Shown: piece by piece, positions 26,442-34,654 of the stretch
Position numbering within the stretch: position 1 is the stretch's first letter
How the letters are laid out: each line of letters opens with the position of its first letter
Source of the DNA: Pelomonas sp. Root1237
Lineage (GTDB): Bacteria; Pseudomonadota; Gammaproteobacteria; Burkholderiales; Burkholderiaceae_C
Length of the DNA stretch: 64,000 bases
Direction of reading: 5' to 3'
NCBI RefSeq assembly: GCF_001425055.1
Contig: NZ_LMDK01000012.1
Coordinates: 442,400 to 506,399, forward strand
Made by a program: the position numbers and the translations under genes
Notes under the pieces: model-generated
Told to the model about the DNA's origin: nothing
Database searches by the model: none
What the model saw: only the letters and a program-made list of their open reading frames with translations

Positions 26442-27431
26442 TCAGGTTCCTTGGGTGTAGAAGGCGTCGGCATGGATGCGCTCGGGCTCGATGCCCTTGC
26501 GGCGCACCATCAGCGAGGCCGCTTCCACCATCGGTGGTGAGCCGCACAGGTAAGCGCGCCAACCGCGCAGGTCGCCGAGGTCTTGATCGATGACATCGGT
26601 GACCAGGCCACAGCGGTGCAGCTTGGGATCGCCGCCCGAGGCGACGACGACGTTGAGCTTCAGGCCGGCGTGATCGCGGGCCAGTTCCTGCAGCCAGGAC
26701 AGGCCATAGACGTCCCGTGGCGAGCGCACCCCGAAGTACAAATGGATGGGGTTGCGCATGCCTTCGGCAACCGCACCGCGCAGGATGGACAGCACCGGTG
26801 CCAGACCCGTGCCTCCCGCGATGCAGAGCATCGGCCCGTCGTGCTTGCGGCGCAGGTAGGCCGACCCCAGCGGCCCGCTGACGCGCACGGCGTCGCCAAC
26901 CTTCAACTGACGGGCGATGTAGCCGCTGACGCGCCCGTCGGGCACGACGCGCACATGGAACTCAAGATCGCCGCCCTCGAGCGGAATGCCTGCCATTGAA
27001 TAGGGCCTGGCATGTTCCGGCGTGAACTGCAGTTGAGCGTATTGCCCTGGCGAGAACGCCAACGGCTTGGCCGGCTTCAGGACCACGCGCTTGATGTCAT
27101 GCGTCATGTCCTCGACTGCCGTGACCGTGGCTTTCAGGATGCGCGCCGGGTGCACCACGATCTCGTCCGGCTCCGGGATCTCGATCACACAGGGCTCGGT
27201 CAGATAGGTCCGGCACGCCAGCACGTAGCTGTCTGCGCCGTCCAAGGGGCGCTGCTGCTCCTTGCCTCCCTCCAGCACCTCGCCCTCGAGCAGCTTGCAG
27301 CGGCAGGTGCCGCAACGGCCGGCCATGCAGGAGTAGGACATCGGCACCTGGGCCGCCTGCAATGCCTCCAGCAGATTCGCGCCCGGCTCGACATGGATGA
27401 CGCGATTCAGTGGTTGGATGAGGACTTCCAT
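26442..27431 (-). CDS. nagAa: Ferredoxin reductase of salicylate 5-hydroxylase
   Basis: A 329-residue electron-transfer protein. The plant-type [2Fe-2S] domain has Cys35, Cys40, Cys43 and Cys73. The FAD-binding domain has the RPYSMAG motif near 140, and the NAD(P) domain has IAGGTGLAPVLS near 205. It passes electrons from NAD(P)H to the Rieske ferredoxin NagAb. It is the first gene of the operon, and its start faces the LysR gene across 120 bases, so the main operon promoter should lie in that gap. Confidence 0.92.
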   Translation of the reverse strand: MEVLIQPLNRVIHVEPGANLLEALQAAQVPMSYSCMAGRCGTCRCKLLEGEVLEGGKEQQRPLDGADSYVLACRTYLTEPCVIEIPEPDEIVVHPARILKATVTAVEDMTHDIKRVVLKPAKPLAFSPGQYAQLQFTPEHARPYSMAGIPLEGGDLEFHVRVVPDGRVSGYIARQLKVGDAVRVSGPLGSAYLRRKHDGPMLCIAGGTGLAPVLSILRGAVAEGMRNPIHLYFGVRSPRDVYGLSWLQELARDHAGLKLNVVVASGGDPKLHRCGLVTDVIDQDLGDLRGWRAYLCGSPPMVEAASLMVRRKGIEPERIHADAFYTQGT

Positions 27432-27551
27432 GCAGCTTGCCGGCCAAGTCGTTTGCGATTGGCGGCATGTTGTCCACTTCGGTGACCTCAGCCAATAGAA
27501 TCTGATGAATAGATCACATCACCAGGAATGATGTGACGGCGGAGACGACGC
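27432..27551. promoter_or_regulatory. nagAa/nagR divergent control region with inverted repeat
   Basis: The 120-base gap between the divergent regulator and operon contains a perfect inverted repeat, TCACATCA-N7-TGATGTGA (27514-27536), ending 15 bases before the nagR start. A second, overlapping repeat TGATG-N9-CATCA spans about 27503-27521. On the minus strand an ATTCAT element (27505-27510) resembles the start of remembered NahR/NagR sites. These are good candidates for LysR binding and autoregulation. Exact -35 and -10 positions are not assigned. Confidence 0.6.
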
Positions 27552-28457
27552 ATGGAGCTCGGAGACATCGATCTCAACCAACTCGTGCTGTTCCACCACT
27601 TGATGGCGGAACGCCGGGTGTCCAGGGTGGCGGAGCTGATGGAGCTCACGCAGCCGGCCGTCAGCAACACGCTGGCCAAGCTGCGCAAGCAGTTCGGTGA
27701 CGAGCTTTTCGTGCGAACGCCCAAGGGCATGATGCCCACGCCGTTTGCCGAGCAGCTGGCGGAGCCCATCGGCTACGCGCTCTCGATGATTCACAGCGGC
27801 ATCAACCAGCGCGTGGAGTTCGACCCCGCCCAGGTGCAGCGCGCCATGACCATCGGCATGACCGACATCGGCGAGATCGTCTTTCTGCCTCGCCTGATGG
27901 AGCGCCTCAGCCGGGAAGCCCCCGGCATCACCTTGAACACGGTTCGCAACACCGCCGTGAACCTCCGGGACGACATGGAGGCCGGCCGCGTCGACCTCGC
28001 CATCGGCCTGCTGCCCATGCTCAAGGCCGGCTTCTTCCAGCGGCGCCTCTTCAGCCAGCGCTACGTCTGCCTGTTCCGGCGTGGGCACGCGGTGGAGAAA
28101 CGCAAGCTCACGCTCAACGACTTCCGCAACGCCGAGCACCTCGTCATCGTCTCGGCCGGCACGGGCCATGGCAAGGTCGACGAACTGATACGCCGGGCGG
28201 GCATCAACCGCACGGTGCGGCTCTCTGTGCCGCACTTCGTCAGCGTCGGGCACATCCTGCAGGATTCCGATCTCGTGGCCACCGTGCCGGAGCGGTTGGC
28301 GCAGCAATTGGCCGGCCCTTTCAACCTCAGCTACCTGCCGCATCCAGTCAAGCTGCCGGACATTGCGATCAACGTCTTCTGGCATGCCCAAGCCCATCGT
28401 GCGCCGGCCAACCAATGGCTCCGTGGCGTGATCTGCGAGATGTTCGGCGGCGACTGA
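27552..28457 (+). CDS. nagR: LysR-family regulator, NagR/NahR-like
   Basis: A 301-residue LysR protein with an N-terminal winged helix-turn-helix (DLNQLVLFHHLMAERRVSRV, then LTQPAVSNTLAKLRKQFGDE near residues 35-55) and a C-terminal effector domain. Family knowledge says NagR/NahR respond to salicylate, which fits divergence from the salicylate operon. A GGAGA site sits just before the ATG. The inverted repeat directly upstream suggests it represses its own gene. Ligand identity is inferred from context only. Confidence 0.85.
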   Translation: MELGDIDLNQLVLFHHLMAERRVSRVAELMELTQPAVSNTLAKLRKQFGDELFVRTPKGMMPTPFAEQLAEPIGYALSMIHSGINQRVEFDPAQVQRAMTIGMTDIGEIVFLPRLMERLSREAPGITLNTVRNTAVNLRDDMEAGRVDLAIGLLPMLKAGFFQRRLFSQRYVCLFRRGHAVEKRKLTLNDFRNAEHLVIVSAGTGHGKVDELIRRAGINRTVRLSVPHFVSVGHILQDSDLVATVPERLAQQLAGPFNLSYLPHPVKLPDIAINVFWHAQAHRAPANQWLRGVICEMFGGD

Positions 28458-28631
28458 AGCTTGGCGCCGCATGGCGCGGGCAAGACAAAGCAGTGAGCCG
28501 CCACCATCGTCACGTCTGAAATCTGTGGGTAATCACGTCGACTTGGACAGCGACCTGCTTGCGATTCGGGCCGCTGCCTGGGCCAGGAGCCGCACCTGCG
28601 AAATCAGCCTAGGACTTCCCGACGCTGCAGG

Positions 28632-29381
28632 TCATTGTTTTGGTTCGCAAACGGCATCCTCCCAGACGCCGTTTTTGAGGATCTGGTGCGGCCTGAATCC
28701 GGCCTTGTAGGCCATCTTGGGGCTCTCCTCGATCCAGTAGCCCAGGTAGAGGTGGCTGAGCTTGAGCTCCTTGGCCTGCTGGATCTGCCACAGCACGCCA
28801 TAGGTGCCGAAGCTGCCCGGCACGTCCGGGTCGTAGAAGGTGTAGACCGCCGACAGGCCGTCGTTGAGGATGTCCAGGATGGACACCATGCGCAGCGGCG
28901 TGCTGCCGTCAGGCATGGTTTCGCGGAACTCTACGAGGCGGGAGTTGATGCGCGACTGCAGCAGGAACTGGGTGTACTGGTCAACGCTGTCATGGTCCAT
29001 GCCGCCGCCAGAGTGCCGGCCGGCCTGGTAGCGCAGGTACAGCGCGTAGTGCTCGGGCGAATAGCCCAGGCGCATGACCTTGGCCTGCAGGTGGCGATGC
29101 GCCTTCCAGGCCCGCTTCTGGCTGCGGGTGGCCTCGAAGCTGGCGACCGGCACGCGCAGCGCGATGCAGGCGCGGCACTGGTCGCAGTAGGGGCGGTAGG
29201 TGAAGAGCCCGCTGCGGCGAAAACCCGCGGCAACCAGGTTGGAATAGGCGTCGGCGTGGATCAGGTGGCTGGGCGTGGCGACCTGGGAACGCGCCTGGCG
29301 GCCCGCCACATAGCTGCACGGGTAGGCGGCCGTGGCATAGAACTGGATCTGCGCGAGCGGCAGTTCTTTGGGATGGGTCAC
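28632..29381 (-). CDS. bpt: Aspartate/glutamate leucyltransferase (arginyltransferase family)
   Basis: A 249-residue ATE-family protein. The N-terminal cysteine cluster, [14 protein letters not shown] and [15 protein letters not shown], is typical. The C-terminal acyltransferase half contains [18 protein letters not shown]. It adds leucine to proteins with N-terminal Asp or Glu, marking them for ClpS/ClpAP. The start is taken as GTG at 29381, overlapping the aat stop as GTGA; a longer frame would overlap aat deeply. It forms an operon with aat. Confidence 0.92.
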   Translation of the reverse strand: MTHPKELPLAQIQFYATAAYPCSYVAGRQARSQVATPSHLIHADAYSNLVAAGFRRSGLFTYRPYCDQCRACIALRVPVASFEATRSQKRAWKAHRHLQAKVMRLGYSPEHYALYLRYQAGRHSGGGMDHDSVDQYTQFLLQSRINSRLVEFRETMPDGSTPLRMVSILDILNDGLSAVYTFYDPDVPGSFGTYGVLWQIQQAKELKLSHLYLGYWIEESPKMAYKAGFRPHQILKNGVWEDAVCEPKQ

Positions 29382-30109
29382 GTCGAGGTCAGAAGCCTGT
29401 GCCAGTAGTCCGGATGATAGGTCCAGGGGCCGGGCGTAGGTCCACCCACGTGGGTGGCGAGGTGGTCCTCGAAGGCTGCCCGTGGGACTTCTGCCGCACC
29501 CAGCGAGGCCAGGTGGGGGGTGTTCTGCTGGCAGTCGATCCAGGGGATGCCGAACTGGCGGCACAGGCAGATCAGGGCGCAAAGGGCGATCTTGGAGGCG
29601 TCGGTGCGGCGCATGAACATGGATTCGCCATAGAACATGCGCCCCAGGTTGACGCCGTACAGGCCGCCGGCGAGTTCGCCCTCCATCCAGGTCTCGATGC
29701 TGTGCATGGCCGGCCAGGCGAGATAGGCAGCCTGCAGTTCGGGCACGATCCAGGTGCCTGACTGACCCTCGCGCGGCGCGCTGGCGCAGGCACGCAGCAC
29801 GGTGGCGCGATCAAAGTCGACGCGGATCTCACAGCCGGGCGTGGAGGCAAAGCGTGCCACCGTCTTGCGCAGCGAGCGCGAAAGCTTGAAGTCGGCCGTC
29901 TTCAGCACCATGCGCGGGTCGGGCGCCCACCACAGCGGCGGCTGGCCGGGGCCGTACCAGGGGAAGATGCCGCGCCGGTAGGCCGCTTCCAGGCGCTCGG
30001 GGTCCAGGGTGCCGCCGGCGGCAAGCAGGCCGGGGGCATCGGTGCCAGGGCCCAGCGCCCGCGAGCTGGGTGGAAAGTCGAGGGAAGCTTCGTCAAGCCA
30101 GTCGATCAT
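29378..30109 (-). CDS. aat: Leucyl/phenylalanyl-tRNA-protein transferase
   Basis: A 243-residue enzyme with the family signature [18 protein letters not shown] near residue 49 and the core [17 protein letters not shown] near residue 140. It transfers Leu or Phe from tRNA to proteins with N-terminal Lys or Arg, the other branch of the bacterial N-end rule. It overlaps bpt by four bases. Its start faces the ArsC-like gene 23 bases away on the other strand. Confidence 0.95.
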   Translation of the reverse strand: MIDWLDEASLDFPPSSRALGPGTDAPGLLAAGGTLDPERLEAAYRRGIFPWYGPGQPPLWWAPDPRMVLKTADFKLSRSLRKTVARFASTPGCEIRVDFDRATVLRACASAPREGQSGTWIVPELQAAYLAWPAMHSIETWMEGELAGGLYGVNLGRMFYGESMFMRRTDASKIALCALICLCRQFGIPWIDCQQNTPHLASLGAAEVPRAAFEDHLATHVGGPTPGPWTYHPDYWHRLLTST

Positions 30110-30132
30110 GGAGCCATGGTAAGTTGGCGCCC

Positions 30133-30501
30133 ATGATCACCGTCTATGGCATTCCCAACTGCGACACCGTCAAGAAGGCGCGCTCCTGGCTGGCCGAACA
30201 AGGCCTGGAAGTCGCTTTTCATGACTTCAAGAAACAGGGCGTACCGGCCGAGCTGCTGCCGACCTGGATCAAGGCCTTTGGCCGCGACAGGATCGTCAAC
30301 CGCGCCGGTAACACCTGGCGCAAGCTGGACGACGCCGCGAAGGCCGCCGTCACTGACGACGCGTCGGCCATGGCGCTGATGCTGACCGAGCCCAGCGTCA
30401 TCAAGCGGCCCGTCGTGCGCTGGCCGGACGGCCACTGGACGCTCGGATTTGGTGCGGAATCGTTCGAGAAGAGTGCATTGAATGCACCAAAGAAGAGCTG
30501 A
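30133..30501 (+). CDS. ArsC/Spx-family protein (YffB-like)
   Basis: A 122-residue protein of the arsenate reductase-related Spx/YffB family with the N-terminal thioredoxin-like motif [11 protein letters not shown] (Cys10). Only one cysteine sits in the redox motif, as in YffB-like relatives, and the conserved IKRPVVRW segment lies near residue 92. True arsenate reduction is doubtful, since no arsenic genes lie nearby. The ATG at 30133 is preferred over an upstream frame running into aat. Its 3' end overlaps a palindrome that may belong to the amt promoter. Confidence 0.85.
   Translation: MITVYGIPNCDTVKKARSWLAEQGLEVAFHDFKKQGVPAELLPTWIKAFGRDRIVNRAGNTWRKLDDAAKAAVTDDASAMALMLTEPSVIKRPVVRWPDGHWTLGFGAESFEKSALNAPKKS
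30473..30487. promoter_or_regulatory. Palindrome upstream of the amt sigma-54-like promoter
   Basis: GTGCATT-G-AATGCAC is a perfect 15-base palindrome in the last codons of the ArsC-like gene. It ends about 60 bases before the sigma-54-like element, a plausible place for an enhancer-binding protein such as NtrC. A GGTGCA half-site also occurs at about 30590-30595. The spacing differs from the textbook NtrC site, so identity is uncertain. Confidence 0.4.
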
Positions 30502-30548
30502 ACGATTGCCTGCGCTGCTCTCTGGCCGCAAATTTACGCCTTAAAAGC

Positions 30549-30564
30549 GGGCATTGAATTTGCA
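30549..30564 (+). promoter_or_regulatory. Sigma-54-like promoter of the ammonium transporter gene
   Basis: GGGCATTGAATTTGCA fits the sigma-54 consensus TGGCACGN4TTGCA with the required 10-base spacing between the GG and GC doublets and an exact TTGCA -12 box. It lies 69 bases before the proposed amt start and would give a transcript starting near 30575. Nitrogen (NtrC) control of amt genes from sigma-54 promoters is well established, which supports the call. Confidence 0.65.
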
Positions 30565-30632
30565 ATTTCGGTGCGGTTTGGTTCGGATTGGTGCATGTCG
30601 CCCAAGTCTGGAGCCGCCGGCCGGAGGCAGCG

Positions 30633-31838
30633 TTGGAGTCATCGATCAAGCAGGGCGCAGACGCGCTCTTCATCCTACTGGGCGCCATCATGGTGCTCGC
30701 CATGCATGCGGGCTTTGCCTTCCTCGAACTGGGCACCGTGCGCAAGAAGAACCAGGTCAATGCCCTGGTCAAGATCCTGGTGGACTTCGCGGTGTCCACG
30801 CTGGCCTATTTCCTGGTCGGCTACCTGGTCGCCTACGGCAGCCACTTCTTCGCCGGCGCCGAGCAGTTGGCGCAGAAGAACGGCTATGAGCTGGTCAAGT
30901 TCTTCTTCCTGCTGACTTTCGCGGCGGCCATTCCCGCCATCGTGTCGGGCGGCATTGCCGAGCGGGCCCGCTTCGGCCCGCAACTGGCCGCCACCTGCGT
31001 CATCGTTGGCTTCATCTACCCGGTGTTCGAAGGCGTGGCCTGGAACCAGGCCTTCGGCATCCAGGCCTGGCTGAAGGCCGCCACGGGCGCCGAGTTCCAT
31101 GACTTCGCCGGCAGCGTCGTTGTGCATGCCGTGGGCGGCTGGATAGGTCTCGCCGCCGTGCAGCTGCTCGGCCCGCGCCTGAACCGCTACCGCAAGGACG
31201 GCGCGATGAGCGCCCACCCGCCGTCAAGCATCCCTTTCCTGGCCCTGGGCGCCTGGGTGCTGACGGTGGGCTGGTTCGGCTTCAACGTGATGAGCGCGCA
31301 GACGCTGGACAAGCTTTCCGGCCTGGTCGCCGTCAATTCGTTGATGGCCATGGCCGGCGGCACGTTGGTAGCCGTGCTGCTGGGCCGCAATGACCCCGGC
31401 TTTGCCTACAACGGCCCGCTGGCCGGCCTGGTGGCCGTCTGCGCCGGCTCGGACGTCATGCATCCGCTCGGCGCCCTGGTCACCGGCGGCATTGCCGGCT
31501 GGGTGTTCGTGCAGTTCTTCACCCTGACGCAGAACCGCTGGAAGATCGACGACGTGCTGGGCGTCTGGCCGCTGCACGGCCTGTGCGGCGCCTGGGGCGG
31601 CATCGCTTGCGGCGTCTTTGGGCAGAAGGCGCTGGGCGGCATCGGCGGCGTGTCCTTCAGCGCTCAGTTGATCGGCACGCTGGGTGGCGTGACCTGGGCG
31701 CTGGCCGGCGGTTTCGTTGTCTATGGCGCCATCAAACGCATCACCGGCCTGCGGCTGGATGCGGAACAGGAGTTCGAAGGCGCCGACCAATCCATCCACA
31801 AGATCGGCTCGACGCCGGACCGTGAGGTCAGCTGGTAA
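30633..31838 (+). CDS. amt: Ammonium transporter (Amt/Rh family)
   Basis: A 401-residue membrane channel with about 11 helices. The twin pore histidines fall in SVVVHAVGG and WPLHGLCGAWGG, and the GWFGFN motif is present. It conducts ammonium or ammonia across the inner membrane. The start is inferred as TTG at 30633 because GGAGG lies six bases upstream and the sigma-54-like promoter is just before it. A TTG at 30588 would give a longer N-terminus but lacks a ribosome site. No glnK gene is adjacent, which is unusual for amtB, so PII control may act from elsewhere. Confidence 0.9.
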   Translation: MESSIKQGADALFILLGAIMVLAMHAGFAFLELGTVRKKNQVNALVKILVDFAVSTLAYFLVGYLVAYGSHFFAGAEQLAQKNGYELVKFFFLLTFAAAIPAIVSGGIAERARFGPQLAATCVIVGFIYPVFEGVAWNQAFGIQAWLKAATGAEFHDFAGSVVVHAVGGWIGLAAVQLLGPRLNRYRKDGAMSAHPPSSIPFLALGAWVLTVGWFGFNVMSAQTLDKLSGLVAVNSLMAMAGGTLVAVLLGRNDPGFAYNGPLAGLVAVCAGSDVMHPLGALVTGGIAGWVFVQFFTLTQNRWKIDDVLGVWPLHGLCGAWGGIACGVFGQKALGGIGGVSFSAQLIGTLGGVTWALAGGFVVYGAIKRITGLRLDAEQEFEGADQSIHKIGSTPDREVSW

Positions 31839-31861
31839 GCTGGCCCGAACGCTGTTCAAAA

Positions 31862-31884
31862 AGGCCTCCCTGGAGGCCTGTTTT
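31862..31884 (+). terminator. Hairpin with T-run between amt and ribE, overlapping the ribE ribosome site
   Basis: A perfect stem AGGCCTCC-CT-GGAGGCCT (31862-31879) is followed by GTTTT, a compact Rho-independent-terminator-like structure 24 bases after the amt stop. Its right arm contains GGAGG, the apparent ribosome-binding site for ribE, whose ATG is at 31887. If the stem forms in a read-through transcript it would hide that site. It is either a terminator or a translational switch, or both. Confidence 0.65.
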
Positions 31885-31886
31885 CC

Positions 31887-32591
31887 ATGTTCACAGGCAT
31901 TGTCCAGGGCGTCGCCCGCGTCGAATCCATCGAGGCCCGTGAGGGCCTGCACACCCTGCATCTGAAGTTCCCGCAGGGCTTCGACGCTGAGCTGGCCATT
32001 GGCGCCAGCGTCTCCTGCGACGGCGTCTGCCTGACCGTCACCGAGCGGCCAGCACCCGGTGTGGCCAGCTTTGACGTGATGGCGCAGACGCTCAGCCTCA
32101 CCACGCTGGGCGGCCTGATGGTGGGCTCTGGCCTGAACGTCGAGCGCGCGGCCCGGGAAGGCGTCGAGATCGGCGGCCATCCGCTGTCCGGCCACGTGGA
32201 CGTCTCCGCCCGCATTGCCGAGATCCGCAAGCCCGACAACAACCACGTCATCCGCTTCGCGCTGCCCGCGCCGTGGATGCGTTATGTCTTTGCCAAGGGC
32301 TATATCGGCGTCAACGGCTGCAGCCTGACCGTCGCCGAGGCCCGGCGCGAGCGCGACGGGTCGGGCTGGTTCGAGGTGTGGCTCATTCCCGAGACGCTGC
32401 GCATGACGACCTTTGGCGACAAGGGTGTGGGCGACGCCATCCACATCGAGATCGAGCGAAGCACGCAGGTGGTCGTCGACACGGTGCGCGACGCGCTGGA
32501 CGAGAAGCTGGGCCCGCTGCTGCCTGTGCTGGAGGCGATTGCGCGGGAGCGCGGCATCGACATCACTCAGCTCGCGATAAGCAAATCTTGA
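31887..32591 (+). CDS. ribE: Riboflavin synthase alpha subunit
   Basis: A 234-residue protein starting MFTGIVQGVA with two homologous lumazine-binding barrels (about residues 1-95 and 96-200). Each carries a CDGVCLTV or NGCSLTVAEA type motif. It combines two molecules of dimethylribityllumazine to make riboflavin. The C-terminal 30 residues form the trimerising helix region. Some Burkholderiales carry a second, divergent copy besides the rib operon copy, and this isolated location fits such a paralogue. Translation may be affected by the hairpin that covers its ribosome site. Confidence 0.88.
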   Translation: MFTGIVQGVARVESIEAREGLHTLHLKFPQGFDAELAIGASVSCDGVCLTVTERPAPGVASFDVMAQTLSLTTLGGLMVGSGLNVERAAREGVEIGGHPLSGHVDVSARIAEIRKPDNNHVIRFALPAPWMRYVFAKGYIGVNGCSLTVAEARRERDGSGWFEVWLIPETLRMTTFGDKGVGDAIHIEIERSTQVVVDTVRDALDEKLGPLLPVLEAIARERGIDITQLAISKS

Positions 32592-32610
32592 TGCTTTCTT
32601 GATACCCCCC

Positions 32611-32632
32611 GCCTCGATCTTGGCGAGGCTTT
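32611..32632 (+). terminator. Weak terminator-like hairpin after ribE
   Basis: GCCTCG-N7-CGAGGC (32611-32629) followed by TTT lies 20 bases after the ribE stop and before the kdp genes. The T-run is short, so termination may be incomplete. No clear KdpE operator or -10 box was recognised between it and 32677. Confidence 0.4.
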
Positions 32633-32676
32633 GAGGGCGCAATTTCCAGAATCACTTCCATCGTTATGGAGGTGTC

Positions 32677-32772
32677 ATGGACATCATGTTTCTGGTTCTG
32701 GGCGCGGCTCTCGCGCTGTTGACCGGGCTCGCGGCCTGGGGCTGCGAAAAATTGGCGAGGAGGAAGTCATGA
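32677..32772 (+). CDS. Small membrane protein encoded just upstream of kdpF
   Basis: This is a 31-residue reading frame, [20 protein letters not shown] followed by [11 protein letters not shown]. One hydrophobic helix is followed by a basic tail, giving a predicted single-pass inner-membrane peptide. A strong GGAGG lies five bases before the ATG, and its stop overlaps the kdpF start as ATGA, which argues for real translation. Small ORFs of this kind occur before kdpF in several proteobacteria as far as I remember. Its role is unknown; a Kdp complex accessory peptide is possible. Confidence 0.7.
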   Translation: MDIMFLVLGAALALLTGLAAWGCEKLARRKS

Positions 32773-32861
32773 GTGGCTTCGAACTCGCCGCCGCCATCCT
32801 CGTCGTCGGGCTTGTCGGCTATCTGTTCTGGGCGCTGCTGTTCCCGGAGGACTTGTCATGA
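32769..32861 (+). CDS. kdpF: KdpF, small subunit of the Kdp potassium pump
   Basis: A 30-residue single-helix peptide, [20 protein letters not shown] then [10 protein letters not shown]. It has the GYLxxALxxPE pattern of KdpF, which stabilises the KdpABC complex in the membrane. It overlaps the preceding small ORF and the following kdpA by four bases each, so translation is coupled through the operon. Confidence 0.88.
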   Translation: MSGFELAAAILVVGLVGYLFWALLFPEDLS

Positions 32862-34654
32862 GTACCTCGGCCTGGGTCCAGCTCATCGTCTTTCTTGTCG
32901 TGCTGCTCGTGCTGGCCTGGCCACTGGCACGCTGGATTCACGCGGCCATGGAAGGCCGCGTCGGGTGGCTGCGCCGCGTCGAGCGCGGCCTGCTCAAGCT
33001 GGCCGGCGTGGATGCCGACGCCGAGCAAGGCTGGCTGCGCTATGCCCTCGGCCTGCTCGTCTTCAATGCCCTCGGCATCGCTGCCGTCTATGCGCTGCAG
33101 CGCCTGCAGCATCTGCTGCCGCTGAACCCGCAGGGCTTGGCCGCGGTGTCGCCAGACTCGGCCTTCAACACTGCCATCAGCTTCGTGACCAACACGAACT
33201 GGCAGGGCTATGGCGGTGAGTCGACCATGAGCTACCTCACGCAGATGCTCGCGCTGACGGTGCAGAACTTCCTGTCCGCCGCCACCGGCATCGCGGTCGT
33301 CGTGGCCTTCGTGCGTGGCTTTGCGCGCCATAGTGCCCAGGCCATCGGCAACGTCTGGGCCGACCTGACCCGCGCCACGCTGTGGGTGCTGCTGCCGCTG
33401 TCCTTCGTCTTCGCCGTCGTTCTCTCCGGCATGGGCGTCGTGCAGACGCTCAAGCCTTATCAGGACGTGACGACCATCGAAGCCCAGAGCTGGCAGGAGC
33501 CCAAGCTTGACGCCGCCGGCCAGCCGCTGAAGGGCACCGACGGCCAGCCGGTCATGGAGGACAAGAACGGCCAGAGCCAGAGCATTGCCCTCGGCCCGGT
33601 GGCGTCGCAGCTCGCCATCAAGATGCTGGGTACCAATGGCGGTGGCTTTTTCAACGCCAACTCGGCCCACCCCTTCGAGAACCCGACCGCGGCGACCAAT
33701 GCGCTGCAGATGCTGTCCATCTTCCTGATCCCGGCGGCGCTGTGCTTCGTGCTGGGCCGCCAGGTGGGCGACATGCGCCAGGGCTGGGCGCTGCTGGGGG
33801 CGATGACGGCGATGTTCGTTGTCGCCGTCGTCATCGCCACGTCGGCCGAGCAGGCCGGCAACCCGCATCTCGCCGCGCTGGGTGTCGACTCGGCCCAGAC
33901 GGCCACGCAGTCGGGCGGCAACATGGAGGGCAAGGAAGTGCGCTTCGGCATCGACGCCTCCTCGCTGTTCGCCGTCATCACGACGGCGGCCAGCTGCGGC
34001 GCCGTCAACGCGATGCACGACAGCTTCACGCCGCTGGGCGGGGCCGTGCCCATGGTACTGATGCAGCTCGGCGAGGTCGTCTTCGGCGGCGTCGGCGCGG
34101 GTCTGTACGGCATGCTGGTGTTCGCCATCCTGGCCGTCTTCGTCGCCGGGTTGATGATTGGCCGCACGCCTGAATACCTCGGCAAGAAGATCGAGGCGCA
34201 CGAGATGAAGATGGTCTCGCTGGCCATCCTGCTGACGCCATTGGCGGTGCTCATCGGCACGGCCGTCGCCGTGATCGTGGAGCCCGGCAAGGCCGGCATC
34301 GCGGCGCCTGGCGCGCATGGCTTCAGCGAGGTGCTGTACGCGCTCTCGTCCGCCGGCAACAACAACGGCAGCGCCTTCGCCGGCCTGTCGGCCAACACGC
34401 CCTTCTACAACGGGCTGCTGGCCCTGGTGATGTGGATAGGCCGCTTCGGCGTCATCGTGCCGGTGCTGGCCATGGCCGGCTCGCTGGCGGGCAAGAAGCG
34501 GCTGGCGGCGGGCGAGGGCACCCTGCCCACGCATGGCCCCCTCTTCGTCGTGCTGCTGATCGGCGCCGTGCTGCTGGTCGGTCTTCTGAACTATGTGCCG
34601 GCGCTGGCCCTGGGCCCCGTCGTCGAGCACCTCATCCTCTGGAGCAAATCATGA
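32858..34654 (+). CDS. kdpA: Potassium-transporting ATPase, potassium-binding subunit
   Basis: A 598-residue membrane protein with about ten helices, related to SKT/Trk channels. It has the selectivity-filter-like segments [15 protein letters not shown] near residue 113 and [15 protein letters not shown] near 258. It selects potassium for the KdpB pump. An insertion around residues 205-240, containing the charged and polar [19 protein letters not shown] stretch, makes it somewhat longer than the E. coli protein. It overlaps kdpF and kdpB by four bases. Confidence 0.95.
   Translation: MSTSAWVQLIVFLVVLLVLAWPLARWIHAAMEGRVGWLRRVERGLLKLAGVDADAEQGWLRYALGLLVFNALGIAAVYALQRLQHLLPLNPQGLAAVSPDSAFNTAISFVTNTNWQGYGGESTMSYLTQMLALTVQNFLSAATGIAVVVAFVRGFARHSAQAIGNVWADLTRATLWVLLPLSFVFAVVLSGMGVVQTLKPYQDVTTIEAQSWQEPKLDAAGQPLKGTDGQPVMEDKNGQSQSIALGPVASQLAIKMLGTNGGGFFNANSAHPFENPTAATNALQMLSIFLIPAALCFVLGRQVGDMRQGWALLGAMTAMFVVAVVIATSAEQAGNPHLAALGVDSAQTATQSGGNMEGKEVRFGIDASSLFAVITTAASCGAVNAMHDSFTPLGGAVPMVLMQLGEVVFGGVGAGLYGMLVFAILAVFVAGLMIGRTPEYLGKKIEAHEMKMVSLAILLTPLAVLIGTAVAVIVEPGKAGIAAPGAHGFSEVLYALSSAGNNNGSAFAGLSANTPFYNGLLALVMWIGRFGVIVPVLAMAGSLAGKKRLAAGEGTLPTHGPLFVVLLIGAVLLVGLLNYVPALALGPVVEHLILWSKS

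Noticed and set aside
30133-30501. Calling this gene arsC, arsenate reductase
   Set aside because: The sequence is closer to YffB/Spx-like proteins and there are no arsenic resistance genes nearby.
30588-30632. Extended N-terminus for the ammonium transporter from TTG at 30588
   Set aside because: No ribosome-binding site, overlap with the probable transcription start region, and the GGAGG site instead serves the TTG at 30633.
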